Of a stretch of DNA of 64,000 nucleotides, positions 9,137-17,071 are shown in pieces. Origin of the DNA: Candidatus Poribacteria bacterium (GTDB taxonomy: Bacteria; Poribacteria; WGA-4E; WGA-3G); assembly GCA_958295945.1 (NCBI GenBank), contig OY282386.1:434001-498000 (forward strand), in the 5' to 3' direction. A program made the position numbers and the translations under genes. Position 1 is the stretch's first letter. Each line of letters opens with the position of its first letter. Below the pieces are notes generated by a model. It saw only the letters and a list, made by a program, of their open reading frames with translations. It had not been told where the DNA came from and ran no database searches.

Positions 9137-9841
9137 TTAAGAATTTTTGTTTGAAGACTCAGCTTCTATAGTACACACACCATCAACAAGTCGAAGATGG
9201 TTTTGGAAACGAGAAGCAAGTTCAAGATTGTGGGTAACTGCAATTAATATGTTGTTTTCTGACTTGTGCATCTCAAAAAGCAGATCTGCGATATTCTTTG
9301 AAGTAACGCTGTCTAAATTGCCAGTCGGTTCATCGCAGAGCAATATGCTGGGTCGATTGATGAGAGCGCGTGCAATTGCTACACGTTGACGTTCACCTCC
9401 AGAGAGTTCACCAGGACGATGTGACATCCGATCAATCAATCCAACCAGTCTAATGAGTTCTTGTGCTTGGTTTGTAGCATCGGGATCGGGTTTGAACGCA
9501 AGGGTGGGAATGAGAACATTTTCAAGAACGGAGTATTGTGGTAACAGATGATGATCTTGGAATACAAAACCTATTACACTGTTGCGATATTGAGCCACTT
9601 CAGGTTCAGAAAGATTGAAGGGATTCGTACCATTTATTTCAACATGTCCTTTTGTAGGTTTCTCTAATGTGCCAATGATGTGTAATAGTGTGCTTTTGCC
9701 AGAACCAGATGGACCGGTTATCACGATTGATTCTCCAGAACGAAAACCAAACGATACATTACGTAAAACTTCCACATTGCCAAAATCTTTAGATAAATTT
9801 GAAACTGTCAATTGTTGTGTCTTTTTATCATCTTCATGCAT
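9137..9841 (-). CDS. ABC transporter ATP-binding protein, LolD/MacB type
   Basis: A 234-residue ATPase that powers the FtsX permease encoded next to it. Walker A is GPSGSGKST (about residues 43-51), the signature is LSGGERQRVA (about 146-155), Walker B is ILLCDEPTGNLD (about 166-177), and the H-loop is AVTHN. The spacing and the EPTGNLD wording are typical of the LolD/FtsE/MacB subfamily. It is the first gene of a minus-strand operon (ATPase, permease, TPR protein, purC). The ATG at 9841 has only a weak ribosome site. The 230 bases upstream hold no gene. Confidence 0.92.
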   Translation of the reverse strand: MHEDDKKTQQLTVSNLSKDFGNVEVLRNVSFGFRSGESIVITGPSGSGKSTLLHIIGTLEKPTKGHVEINGTNPFNLSEPEVAQYRNSVIGFVFQDHHLLPQYSVLENVLIPTLAFKPDPDATNQAQELIRLVGLIDRMSHRPGELSGGERQRVAIARALINRPSILLCDEPTGNLDSVTSKNIADLLFEMHKSENNILIAVTHNLELASRFQNHLRLVDGVCTIEAESSNKNS

Positions 9842-10002
9842 AATTGTAATGTAACCATTCCTATAAATATGTTAAACAATCCACAAGAAGTTTATCCTAT
9901 TAATACTGTAATGTCAAGTTATTCAACATACCTAACATACCTCAATCAAAATAATCCATTGACGAATTAAATTAGTTATGATAAGGTGTTGATATATTAT
10001 TC

Positions 10003-10052
10003 AAGGAGGAATGCCGTTATCTCTAAATGAATATTTTTTTCTCAAGTATTAG
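10003..10052 (+). other. Strong ribosome-binding sequence with a 13-codon frame, possible leader
   Basis: AAGGAGGA at 10003-10010 is the best ribosome-binding sequence in this gap, but it abuts an ATG at 10011 that opens only a 13-codon frame ending at 10052. The alcohol dehydrogenase start at 10076 has no ribosome site of its own. The short frame may be a leader peptide or simply a leftover; direct contact between the site and the ATG argues against efficient translation. Confidence 0.2.
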
Positions 10053-10075
10053 AGAGTGTTGGCACACATACAAAT

Positions 10076-11092
10076 ATGAAAGTAGCAGCAATGTTTGGTG
10101 ATGGAAAGGGTGGCGTAGTTGATAAACCTGATCCGAAAGCAGGAGGAGATGTTGTCGTTGTAAAAATCCGTGCTATTCCGATGTGTACAGAGTACAAGGG
10201 ATTTAAATCTGGCGGGACCGGAGAACGTTTCGGACATGAAGCAGCAGGAGAGGTCGTTGAAGTTGCGCAACCTGGACGTGTAAAGGTTGGGGATCGCGTC
10301 GTCGTTCAACCACAAAATTCATGTGGTAAGTGTAACATGTGTGTTATTGGGGAACATATACATTGCACAGGTGGACGTAACATTCGAGAAATGGTTGGAT
10401 CAGATGTAGCAGGATCGACCTATGCTCAGTATATGCATAAAATGGAGGACCTGCTTTTCCCCATTCCTGATGACATGAGTTTCGCTCACGGCGGAATGGC
10501 GTGTTGTGGTTTAGGACCCACATTTGGTGCAATGGAACAGATGGAAGTAGATGCGTTGGATACTGTGATGGTAACAGGATTAGGACCTGTGGGTCTTGGT
10601 GGTATCATCAATGCGAGTTATCGTGGTGCACGGGTGTTTGGTGTTGAAAGTCATCCTTACAGAGCAGAACTTGCAAAAAAGTTAGGTGCTGAAGTAGTTC
10701 TAAATCCGAATGATGAAGATATCCTTGATCAAATTCGTGAATTGACAAACGGAATTGGTATAGACAAAGCAGTTGACTGTTCAGGTGCATCTGCAGCACA
10801 TCGACTGATGGTGGATGCAGCACGAAGAAAAGGACAAGTCACCTTCGTTGGAGAAGGGGGAGAGTTTCCACTTGCAGCAAGCAGGGATATGATTCGTAAA
10901 GGCCTAGTATTACGTGGGAATTGGCATTATAACCTTGGATTTTATCCGAAATTGATGAAGGTTATCAAGGAATCTCAAGATAAAATAGATACCTATATCA
11001 CCCACACTTTCCCAATGACTGAAGTTCAAAAGGCTTGGGAATTACAGGCGACTGGTGAATGTGGCAAGGTTATTTTAGATCCTTGGGAATAG
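10076..11092 (+). CDS. Zinc-dependent alcohol dehydrogenase, MDR family
   Basis: Medium-chain dehydrogenase/reductase of 338 residues that oxidises an alcohol or polyol using NAD(P). The catalytic zinc ligands appear as C37 and the H54-E55 pair in GHEAAGEV. The structural zinc site is complete with four cysteines at about 83, 86, 89 and 97 (CGKCNMC...C). The nucleotide-binding motif is GLGPVGLGG, near residue 165. The C-terminal part ends in TGECGKVILDPW, as usual for the threonine/sorbitol dehydrogenase-like branch. The gene stands alone, with a minus-strand operon behind it and a convergent gene ahead; a strong palindrome follows its stop. Substrate unknown. Confidence 0.9.
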   Translation: MKVAAMFGDGKGGVVDKPDPKAGGDVVVVKIRAIPMCTEYKGFKSGGTGERFGHEAAGEVVEVAQPGRVKVGDRVVVQPQNSCGKCNMCVIGEHIHCTGGRNIREMVGSDVAGSTYAQYMHKMEDLLFPIPDDMSFAHGGMACCGLGPTFGAMEQMEVDALDTVMVTGLGPVGLGGIINASYRGARVFGVESHPYRAELAKKLGAEVVLNPNDEDILDQIRELTNGIGIDKAVDCSGASAAHRLMVDAARRKGQVTFVGEGGEFPLAASRDMIRKGLVLRGNWHYNLGFYPKLMKVIKESQDKIDTYITHTFPMTEVQKAWELQATGECGKVILDPWE

Positions 11093-11098
11093 TAAACA

Positions 11099-11145
11099 CT
11101 ACGTAATTACAGGCGCGGTAGATAACCGCGCCTGTAATTACGTAG
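11099..11145. terminator. Perfect 21-bp palindrome between convergent genes
   Basis: Bases 11099-11119 pair perfectly with 11125-11145 across a 5-base loop (AGATA). The core is AGGCGCGGT / ACCGCGCCT. It lies 6 bases after the alcohol dehydrogenase stop and 37 bases past the end of the convergent gene. There is no T-run on either strand, so it may act as a bidirectional end-of-transcript structure or may be one of the dispersed GGCGCGGT-type repeats. Confidence 0.6.
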
Positions 11146-11161
11146 ACAGCGTAAGAAATAA

Positions 11162-11180
11162 GCAATGGCACCGCCACTGC
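11162..11180 (-). promoter_or_regulatory. Candidate bacterial SECIS hairpin after TGA 11199
   Basis: On the minus-strand transcript GCAGUGGC (11180-11173) pairs over 8 bp, with one G-U pair, with GCCAUUGC (11169-11162) around a GGU loop. The loop starts 25 nt after the TGA at 11199-11197, leaving 24 nt between them. This fits the described bacterial SECIS model: an apical loop of at least 3 nt with G in its first two positions, at 16-37 nt from the UGA. Confidence 0.5.
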
Positions 11181-11181
11181 A

Positions 11182-12192
11182 TTAACATCCGCAGCCTCAG
11201 CCACCTGATCGTTTCACAGGTTCTCGTATTTCTGGTTCAGATGGGGCAACCGTGCTATCCAGATCTCCGAAGCATAACACATAACCTCCTTCTCCGAGCC
11301 ACGAACCCAGTGTTATATGAAAATCATTGATTTCGTCGTGTGGTAGAAAATCTGTGCGTTTTGTATGGTCATGTCGTGCAAAGAAATAGTGACGGACCCC
11401 ACGCCAATGCAGTTCACCATTCATTGAGATACGATAAGATGTATTTGGTATCGGATCCATATCTTCTGGATTGACATATTCAAGTGGGATTTTGAGTGCC
11501 TTTATGAAGTCCTCTAACGATCCACCCGCTTCTTGGTAGGCAACAATGTCATTCCAATCTGCAAGCCGAACTCCGATACTCAACTTTTCCTTACATGCAG
11601 TCTTTAGATCGCCTCTTTCACTCAGATTGTGCGTAAATACATGGAATTTCTGGTAACTGGCTACATGTGTGAGTTTAGGTTCCGTGGTATCTGGTTCAAT
11701 CTTAGGAACAGACCGTTTCTCCGTTTCATTCTGAATAATCACCTTTGGTTCTGGTGGTGAACTTGAACTTTCTGGGTCACCATAGCAAAGTGCATATCCT
11801 CCTGCTCCGAACCATGAACCGAGTGTCAGATGATAATCATCAAGGTTACTATGTGGTAGAAAATCTGCGCGTTTTGTATGATCATGTCGCGCAAAGAAAT
11901 AGTGTCGATTCCCACGCCAATGTAGTTCACCATTCATTGAGATACGATAAGATGTATTTGGTATCGCATCCATATCTTCTGGATTGACATATTCAAGTGG
12001 GATTTTGAGTGCCTTTATGAAGTCCTCTAACGATCCACCCGCTTCTTGGTAGGCGACAATGTCGTTCCAATCTGCAAGTCGAACACCTTCTCCCAATTGC
12101 TTCTTACACTCAACTTTAAGATCTCCTGTTTCGTCCAGATCATGTTTAATGACATGGAACTGTTTGTAACTCGCAGCGATTTGTCTTTTCAT
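11182..12192 (-). CDS. Tandem-duplicated domain protein, possible C-terminal selenoprotein
   Basis: I do not recognise the domain. The protein consists of two nearly identical units of about 130 residues, repeating every 171 codons (513 bp). Each contains GVRLADWNDIVAYQEAGGS, SYRISMNGELHWRG and HYFFARHDHTKR, and ends in a Gly-rich G-Y-(A/V)-L-C segment; a Ser/Pro/Glu-rich linker joins them. Conventional reading stops at TGA 11199-11197 after 331 residues ending KRSGG. If that TGA is selenocysteine, translation continues Gly-Cys-Gly-Cys and ends at TAA 11184-11182, giving a GG-U-GCGC tail (336 residues). A hairpin fitting the bacterial SECIS model follows at 11180-11162, and another selenoprotein gene lies 5 kb away. 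If no selenocysteine is inserted, the gene ends at 11197. AAGGAG lies upstream of the ATG. There is no signal peptide. Confidence 0.65.
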
Positions 12193-12698
12193 GATTGAAA
12201 CTCCTTATTTTGTTTGATGTAGTGTTTAGAATCCTACTATGGTAATAGGATAAATTTTGAAAAAAAGGCACAGATTCACCTATACACATTTATGGATGCA
12301 CTTTTTTCAGCTCATACCAACACTGTCATATCATAGTGTGAGTTCGTTCAAACGATTCAGTATCCGTAGGCGGGGAATGCCAAATGGCATTCATACCGTT
12401 GATTTGGCACTTTGTAAGCGCGCTGGATGGTAGGGGTATAACTGACTAATTGACAGACATGTTTGTTGGTTCAAAGACTTACTGTGAATTCACAGATATG
12501 GCCAGCGCGCTTACAAAGCGTGCCTACAGCGGGTTGTGGTTGCTAAATTGACGGCTCTGATGCGGTTTCCTAACAGCATCTACCAGAGAATGAACAAACA
12601 CCGGTTCGGTTAGGAAACCGAACCTATCGTAGTGTGGGAATAATCATGGTTTTTACTATAACAACAAAAATATTGGAATTATATCAAACGTGAATGGA
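12193..12698. other. Repeat-rich intergenic region, no gene seen
   Basis: This 506-base gap holds members of the dispersed repeat families: GGCGGGGAATGCCAAATGGCATT with CATACCGTTGATT near 12371-12403, ACTTTGTAAGCGCGCTGG near 12407-12424, its inverse CCAGCGCGCTTACAAAGCG near 12501-12519, GATGCGGTTTCCTAACAGCATC near 12558-12579, and CGGTTCGGTTAGGAAACCGAACC near 12602-12625. The stretch just upstream of 12192 probably holds the promoter of the duplicated-domain gene, but I cannot assign -35/-10 boxes with confidence. Confidence 0.75.
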
Positions 12699-14261
12699 CT
12701 ATTGTATACGGAAGGAAAATAGTCGCGTATGATGTAAATTAAAACGGAATCGTAATGGTTGTATCGCATTTACCAACTGAGCCGATTTCCATTTTACGCG
12801 ATGGTGTATACAATCTTCTGTCAAAGGAATACAATCATCAAGTGAAAAGCCTGGTTGAACTTGTCCATCAGCTGTCAACACCTCAACTCTCATCTGACCA
12901 TCGCTTGCGTCAGCATTGATTTCAAGTGTGCCGTTGGGCATTTGTAAGGGAACAGTTTCAACAATACCTTCCACCGCATCAAGAGAAACGAACCCATCTA
13001 ATCTCCATTTAGCAAGACCAATTACTTTATGTCTATCATTCATTGCAGCACCATGTGTATGCTCTGTGCCAGTATAATACCAATGGATTTCATCATCTTT
13101 GATGATGGGTTGTGTTGCTGTTCCCATAATCATACCGGTGTCATAAGTGCCAGTTTCTCCGCGCGGGATAATAGGTGTCCGATCAGAATCTATGTAATCC
13201 CAGTTGAATCCATCAATACTACATACAAGCTGCGCATCAATCGGTCCATCAACAGGAATCTCATGCTCTGCGGCACCCGGTCCTGTTACATACAACACAC
13301 CAGCAATTCCTATGTATATATTATGATAAAGGAAGCCAGACATATTGTGTATTTCAGCGCGATCTGCACCGTATCTTTCTATTCCAACTTCATCATCCTG
13401 TTCCGTGGCTCTAAACATCGGTTCAAGTGGTTTCCAAGGTCCTTCTAACGTAGGACTTTCTGTGTATTCAATCATGCGGCGTGCATCTTTATCCTTATCA
13501 CGTGTAAGCGCATAGGCGCGAAACAGAGATGTCTTATTATCATAGATTACATTGAAACATCCTTCGTTATTTCGCTGTGCAACGGGTTCAAGATAGTCAG
13601 AGTCATGCCATCGTATTCCATCAGGAGATGTGAGAAAGAACACATTACGGTAACGTCTACAAAACCCTATTATTTTATACCGTTTCTGTGAATCTAATTC
13701 GTCGTCATCACGAAAGACACTTGCCCCGTGGAGATCCCATACGATGTTATTATTTGGATTTCCATTAAATTCAAAGATACCCAGATTCGGTTTTGTCCAT
13801 GTTAGTCCATCATGACTTTCTGCATAGCATGTGAGGTCTCCACGATCATTCTCAACAAACTTGCGTCCATATTTATCTTGTGTTTTTCCTCTATATGTTG
13901 ATGGATTTCTATCAGGACGTGGAACATAGAGTCCAGGAATCTCGTTTGCTTTGAATCGCCAATGGGGACCCATACGACACATATACCACATACGGTATTT
14001 ACCATACGCAGCATCATACATCGTGGTTCCATAAAGATGCACACGTCTGGATTGATCTGGACCACCGTGTTCCCAAGGATTGTTGGGGTCAGGTTCAAGC
14101 ACCGGAGCTTCATGCTTCACACATGGATGAAGAACTCGTTTCACGCCTTGTTTAGAAGCGATTAGTGCATCATCTATAAAAAGGTGTGTTCCAGAATTCA
14201 GTGTCTGTAAGTTGTTCAAATTATGTATAACCACAAATATATTATGCGCGTATAAGAACAC
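12699..14261 (-). CDS. Glycosyl-hydrolase-like five-bladed propeller protein
   Basis: A 520-residue protein resembling the GH32/GH43-like beta-propeller proteins common in planctomycetes and poribacteria. These often start with an LFIDDALIA segment and a basic HP.VKHE.PVLEPD.PWE stretch; both are visible here near the N-terminus. Repeated aromatic/acidic motifs follow (YDAAYGKYRMWYMCR, LTCYAESHDGLTWTKP, WHDSDYLEP). I did not identify catalytic acids with certainty, so activity on a glycan is an inference from family resemblance. The start is uncertain: GTG at 14261 gives a hydrophobic beginning (FLYAHNIFVV), but a later start before the conserved FIDD is possible. It lies 19 bases downstream of the LamG gene and is probably co-transcribed. 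Confidence 0.7.
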   Translation of the reverse strand: MFLYAHNIFVVIHNLNNLQTLNSGTHLFIDDALIASKQGVKRVLHPCVKHEAPVLEPDPNNPWEHGGPDQSRRVHLYGTTMYDAAYGKYRMWYMCRMGPHWRFKANEIPGLYVPRPDRNPSTYRGKTQDKYGRKFVENDRGDLTCYAESHDGLTWTKPNLGIFEFNGNPNNNIVWDLHGASVFRDDDELDSQKRYKIIGFCRRYRNVFFLTSPDGIRWHDSDYLEPVAQRNNEGCFNVIYDNKTSLFRAYALTRDKDKDARRMIEYTESPTLEGPWKPLEPMFRATEQDDEVGIERYGADRAEIHNMSGFLYHNIYIGIAGVLYVTGPGAAEHEIPVDGPIDAQLVCSIDGFNWDYIDSDRTPIIPRGETGTYDTGMIMGTATQPIIKDDEIHWYYTGTEHTHGAAMNDRHKVIGLAKWRLDGFVSLDAVEGIVETVPLQMPNGTLEINADASDGQMRVEVLTADGQVQPGFSLDDCIPLTEDCIHHRVKWKSAQLVNAIQPLRFRFNLHHTRLFSFRIQ

Positions 14262-14280
14262 GCCTTCAAGAAGACATTGA

Positions 14281-15063
14281 TTATTTCTTGATATTTCCCC
14301 AGATCGTTGCCAGTTTACCTAGCGGCTCAACATCCAGCGTATCTGCTTCCAAATTATTAATATCATCTTCACTGAGTACTGCATTGTAGATTCGTGCATC
14401 TTCAACGCGTGCTACCACCCAACCGTGAGCTGTTCCGGCAATGAGAGCACGTGGACCGAAAAGTGCTTCTACATCCCCTTCTGTCCAAGATTTAATTGGT
14501 CCCTTAGTATAATCACCAATTATTACGCCGTTACGGTATATCATAATCTTTGCATTGTTGTTATCATCTTCGTAGGAAATTGCCAATTGAATGAGTTTAC
14601 CGGTCTCTTTTTCAGGTGTTCCGTGTGGATCGTTATGTGTACGTCTAAAGAAACTGCTACCTGCCATCCAATGTTTCTGATGCTTTTCAGCATATACAAT
14701 AGCATCAAATGTGTCTTCACTGCTCTTATTTACTGCGATTGTCGCACCTTTTTTGACATTGAGATCATCCAAATATATCCAGGTCACTAAGGTTTTATCA
14801 GGTCCAATCTGTGGTCCTTTATATCCTGTTGTCAATCCCCATTCATTGTTACCTAGGTGTAATTTCCCATCATCAACTTTTGCACCCCTCAATTCAATAT
14901 CACCAAAATGACCTGTAAGGTCTTCTAATTCAACACCTTTTTCAAATGTCCAGTGACCAATCAGATCATCTTGCTTTTCTCCCTGACTCAATGCAGGCAA
15001 AGTTAATCCAGTTGTTAGAAATACGGTGAGGATATATGTGAAAAAATAACTGACGAATTTCAT
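14281..15063 (-). CDS. Secreted LamG/concanavalin-like lectin protein
   Basis: A 260-residue exported protein. A signal peptide (KFVSYFFTYILTVFLTTGLTLPALS) precedes a LamG-type jelly-roll domain starting at LIGHWTFEKG and including the strand AIVYAEKHQKHWMAGSSFF and the ending VARVEDARIYNAVLSEDDI. Such domains bind carbohydrates or act as surface adhesion modules. The C-terminal tail VEPLGKLATIWGNIKK closely resembles the tail of the other LamG protein in this window, ending at 52563. The start is ATG at 15063, with GGAGGAAG six to seven bases upstream; the longer frame from 15078 would place that site inside the gene. The propeller gene downstream (14261) is probably in the same operon. Confidence 0.85.
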   Translation of the reverse strand: MKFVSYFFTYILTVFLTTGLTLPALSQGEKQDDLIGHWTFEKGVELEDLTGHFGDIELRGAKVDDGKLHLGNNEWGLTTGYKGPQIGPDKTLVTWIYLDDLNVKKGATIAVNKSSEDTFDAIVYAEKHQKHWMAGSSFFRRTHNDPHGTPEKETGKLIQLAISYEDDNNNAKIMIYRNGVIIGDYTKGPIKSWTEGDVEALFGPRALIAGTAHGWVVARVEDARIYNAVLSEDDINNLEADTLDVEPLGKLATIWGNIKK

Positions 15064-15307
15064 TGTTACTTCCTCCATAGCGAATTAGGTCTTAAGTTCC
15101 TGACAATTATTTAGTAAGACTAAGCATAACACAAACAGCCATTAATGTCACCATTATTTGCAAATATTCTACAAAATCCAGGGCTATTTAGTTTTCGCTA
15201 TTTTGGTCGAACTTTATCACATTCGTTAACATTTATTATGGGTTTGTCCTCCTATTTGTCTGAACCAGGATTTTCAGGATTAGTAGATTTCCAGGATTTT
15301 GAACGGT

Positions 15308-15382
15308 CTTTAGTCCCGTAGGGACGATATGTTTATAGAAAACGTCAGAGTACACCTTCTTTAGTCCCGTAGGGACGATATG
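15308..15382. repeat. Two direct copies of a GTCCCGTAGGGAC repeat
   Basis: CTTTAGTCCCGTAGGGACGATATG occurs at about 15308-15331 and again at about 15359-15382, separated by 27 unrelated bases. The core GTCCCGTAGGGAC is itself palindromic. Only two units exist, with no cas genes, so this is a dispersed repeat pair rather than a CRISPR array. Confidence 0.7.
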
Positions 15383-15538
15383 TGTGTCCTAAAAACCTAA
15401 TATATGTGAAAACTTTAAAAATAAATAGTTAACTGGCACAAGTCGTTAACCTAAATAAGGACGACTCCTTAAAACTAAATATCCCTGATTAGAGTCCTAT
15501 CTGAACATGAACCCCATTGTCATGGGGTAACCTGACAT

Positions 15539-15569
15539 AAAAAAAGGCTGATAACTGAAGTTATCAGCC
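15539..15569 (-). terminator. Intrinsic terminator of the TolB-like gene
   Basis: On the minus strand a 10-11 bp stem (GGCTGATAACT / AGTTATCAGCC, 15546-15569) with a tiny loop is followed by seven T residues (15545-15539). It lies 55 bases after the stop at 15625. Confidence 0.9.
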
Positions 15570-15624
15570 CCGTGCTTAATGTGCTTTTGATTTTGTCGGC
15601 TCTACTGCTTGAGTTTTCCCCACG

Positions 15625-16611
15625 TTACTTTTTTTTGCCTTGTGGAGATACCGGTAGCACATCATCACTGATCCAGTCCAACGAGGCATCCGTGCCGGGG
15701 TGGTTTGTAAGTCGTGTCATTTTGTTCGTCCAGATATGATACTTATAGATATTGGCATTTGGGTCTTCAAAATCCTCCGGTAGTTTTACGTTTACAGGTA
15801 TGGGCGCACGCGCACTAAAAACGATGGATTCACCGTCATCCATCCAGCTAAGGCTAATCCCTTTCATGTCCTTCGGTATCCGGAGTTGTTTGATGTTCTC
15901 TCCGTTGCGATCACAGATTATATACCGAAATGCCTTGTAAAAAGACCCATCTACCCACTCTTGCTGGTGAAACACAATCCGTTGACCATTAGGTGACCAG
16001 CGCGGTCTTCCACGTTCAATCGTGAATTCCCCTTCCCCGCCTACAGGTGTCGGTATCAGTTTCCGGAGGTCATGCCCATCTGCATCCATGATCCAAATCG
16101 TGGTATGGACTCCGAACGTGCTCCATTCTGAGCAAATAATATGCTTACCGTCCGGCGACCAATCAGGATTGTTTAACATAACTTGCGGTGCGATTGCTTT
16201 CATCTCTAAGGTCCGTATATTTAGGACATATATGCCGTGTTCCGCCCCGTGGTTAAAAAGTCCCTCAAAAGCGATATTTTTGCCGTCTGGTGAAAATGAA
16301 CCTCTGCCGATAGAACCTCCAAAGCCCCTACCTATAAGTTTCCGAACATTTGTGCCATCTGCGTTCATCAAAGACAAACCGTAAGTCTGAATCAGTATCT
16401 GTGTGCCATCTGGTGACCAGCAATATGGGAATGGTACCTTCGGGTTCCATTCGTTCGCTTGCCTAATAAGTGTCTGATTGCTACCGTCATCGTCCATCAC
16501 GTAGATACCATCTCCTCCATCGCGTTCTGAACTAAAAACAATTCTGGCATGGGCTGCGGTTGAGAGTAGCAGTCCGACCCAACAGAGCAAAATAACGTGT
16601 CGTGTATTCAT
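15625..16611 (-). CDS. TolB-like beta-propeller periplasmic protein
   Basis: A 328-residue exported protein. A signal peptide (MNTRHVILLCWVGLLLSTAAHA) is followed by TolB/WD40-like PD40 repeats, each marked by a SPDG core: FSSERDGGDGIYVMDDDG, CWSPDGTQILIQ, SFSPDGKNIAFEG, DWSPDGKHIICSE and RWSPNGQRIVFHQ. Such propellers act as periplasmic scaffold proteins; no Pal or TolQRA gene is adjacent, so this is not a canonical TolB. I place the start at ATG 16611, preceded by AAGGAG nine bases upstream; the frame is open 23 codons further, but the signal peptide begins here. The gene looks richer in G+C than its neighbours, which may point to separate acquisition. It ends at a clear intrinsic terminator. 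Confidence 0.85.
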   Translation of the reverse strand: MNTRHVILLCWVGLLLSTAAHARIVFSSERDGGDGIYVMDDDGSNQTLIRQANEWNPKVPFPYCWSPDGTQILIQTYGLSLMNADGTNVRKLIGRGFGGSIGRGSFSPDGKNIAFEGLFNHGAEHGIYVLNIRTLEMKAIAPQVMLNNPDWSPDGKHIICSEWSTFGVHTTIWIMDADGHDLRKLIPTPVGGEGEFTIERGRPRWSPNGQRIVFHQQEWVDGSFYKAFRYIICDRNGENIKQLRIPKDMKGISLSWMDDGESIVFSARAPIPVNVKLPEDFEDPNANIYKYHIWTNKMTRLTNHPGTDASLDWISDDVLPVSPQGKKK

Positions 16612-17003
16612 AGTCCTGCTCCTTAAAAAGAGTGGCAGGGGAACGTGATCGAATCCCCCTATGAAATTGCATACTTTCACTTATTGGACATTATACCGAT
16701 TCAATTGTCCTATTAGGCATTATCCAAATGCCCCCACAATCATAAGGACAACACCATATACATGATACTCGATGTTACCAATCATGCCAAAATGATAATC
16801 ACTTTTCAACAAAATCAGTGAGTCTTGATTTTGTAAATTATTTTTTCATAACCTCGTCTAAACGCAGTACCCGTTTATTCTTGTGCATACAGTAGTTCGT
16901 TACTCTATCATTCCGTTATATATATCGTAATGAATAAAAAAGTGGGAGCGGTATTGAATGCGAAACTAAATAAACATGTTACAAGCTAACAAGCTTAAAA
17001 GAC
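16612..17003. other. Intergenic region between divergent genes
   Basis: Apart from the promoter and leader of the selW-like gene (from 17004) and the ribosome site of the TolB-like gene at its left edge, I see no gene, tRNA or repeat of the dispersed families here. Confidence 0.6.
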
Positions 17004-17032
17004 TTGAAAATTTCAATTAAATCTGGTACAAT
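17004..17032 (+). promoter_or_regulatory. Sigma70-type promoter of the selW-like gene
   Basis: TTGAAA (17004-17009) and TACAAT (17027-17032) are separated by exactly 17 bases. The ribosome site AAGGAGGA at 17055-17062 lies nine bases before the ATG at 17072, so a short leader of about 30 bases is expected. Confidence 0.8.
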
Positions 17033-17071
17033 TATGATGTATTCTCAGCACATTAAGGAGGAAAGGACTAA

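Larger units (their letters stand above)
15064..15624. other. Intergenic region with short repeats and hairpins
   Basis: No gene seen. It contains a second copy of the GAACCAGGATTTTCAGG block (15261-15300), two direct copies of a TTAGTCCCGTAGGGACGATATG block about 51 bases apart, a 7-bp hairpin ACCCCAT/ATGGGGT at 15511-15528, and the terminator of the TolB-like gene at 15539-15569. Confidence 0.7.

Noticed and set aside
11183-11196. Short CTGC/GCAG hairpin immediately after TGA 11199 as the SECIS
   Set aside because: Its loop lies only 6 nt after the TGA, too close for the bacterial model; the GGU-loop hairpin further on fits better.
13029-13448. 139-codon open frame antisense to the glycosidase-like gene
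   Set aside because: No domain, no ribosome site, and fully covered by a better-supported gene.
15308-15382. CRISPR array
   Set aside because: Only two units, palindromic core, no cas genes and no further spacers.
16681-17060. tRNA or small RNA gene upstream of the selW-like gene
   Set aside because: No cloverleaf arms or terminal CCA-type acceptor stem could be formed by eye.
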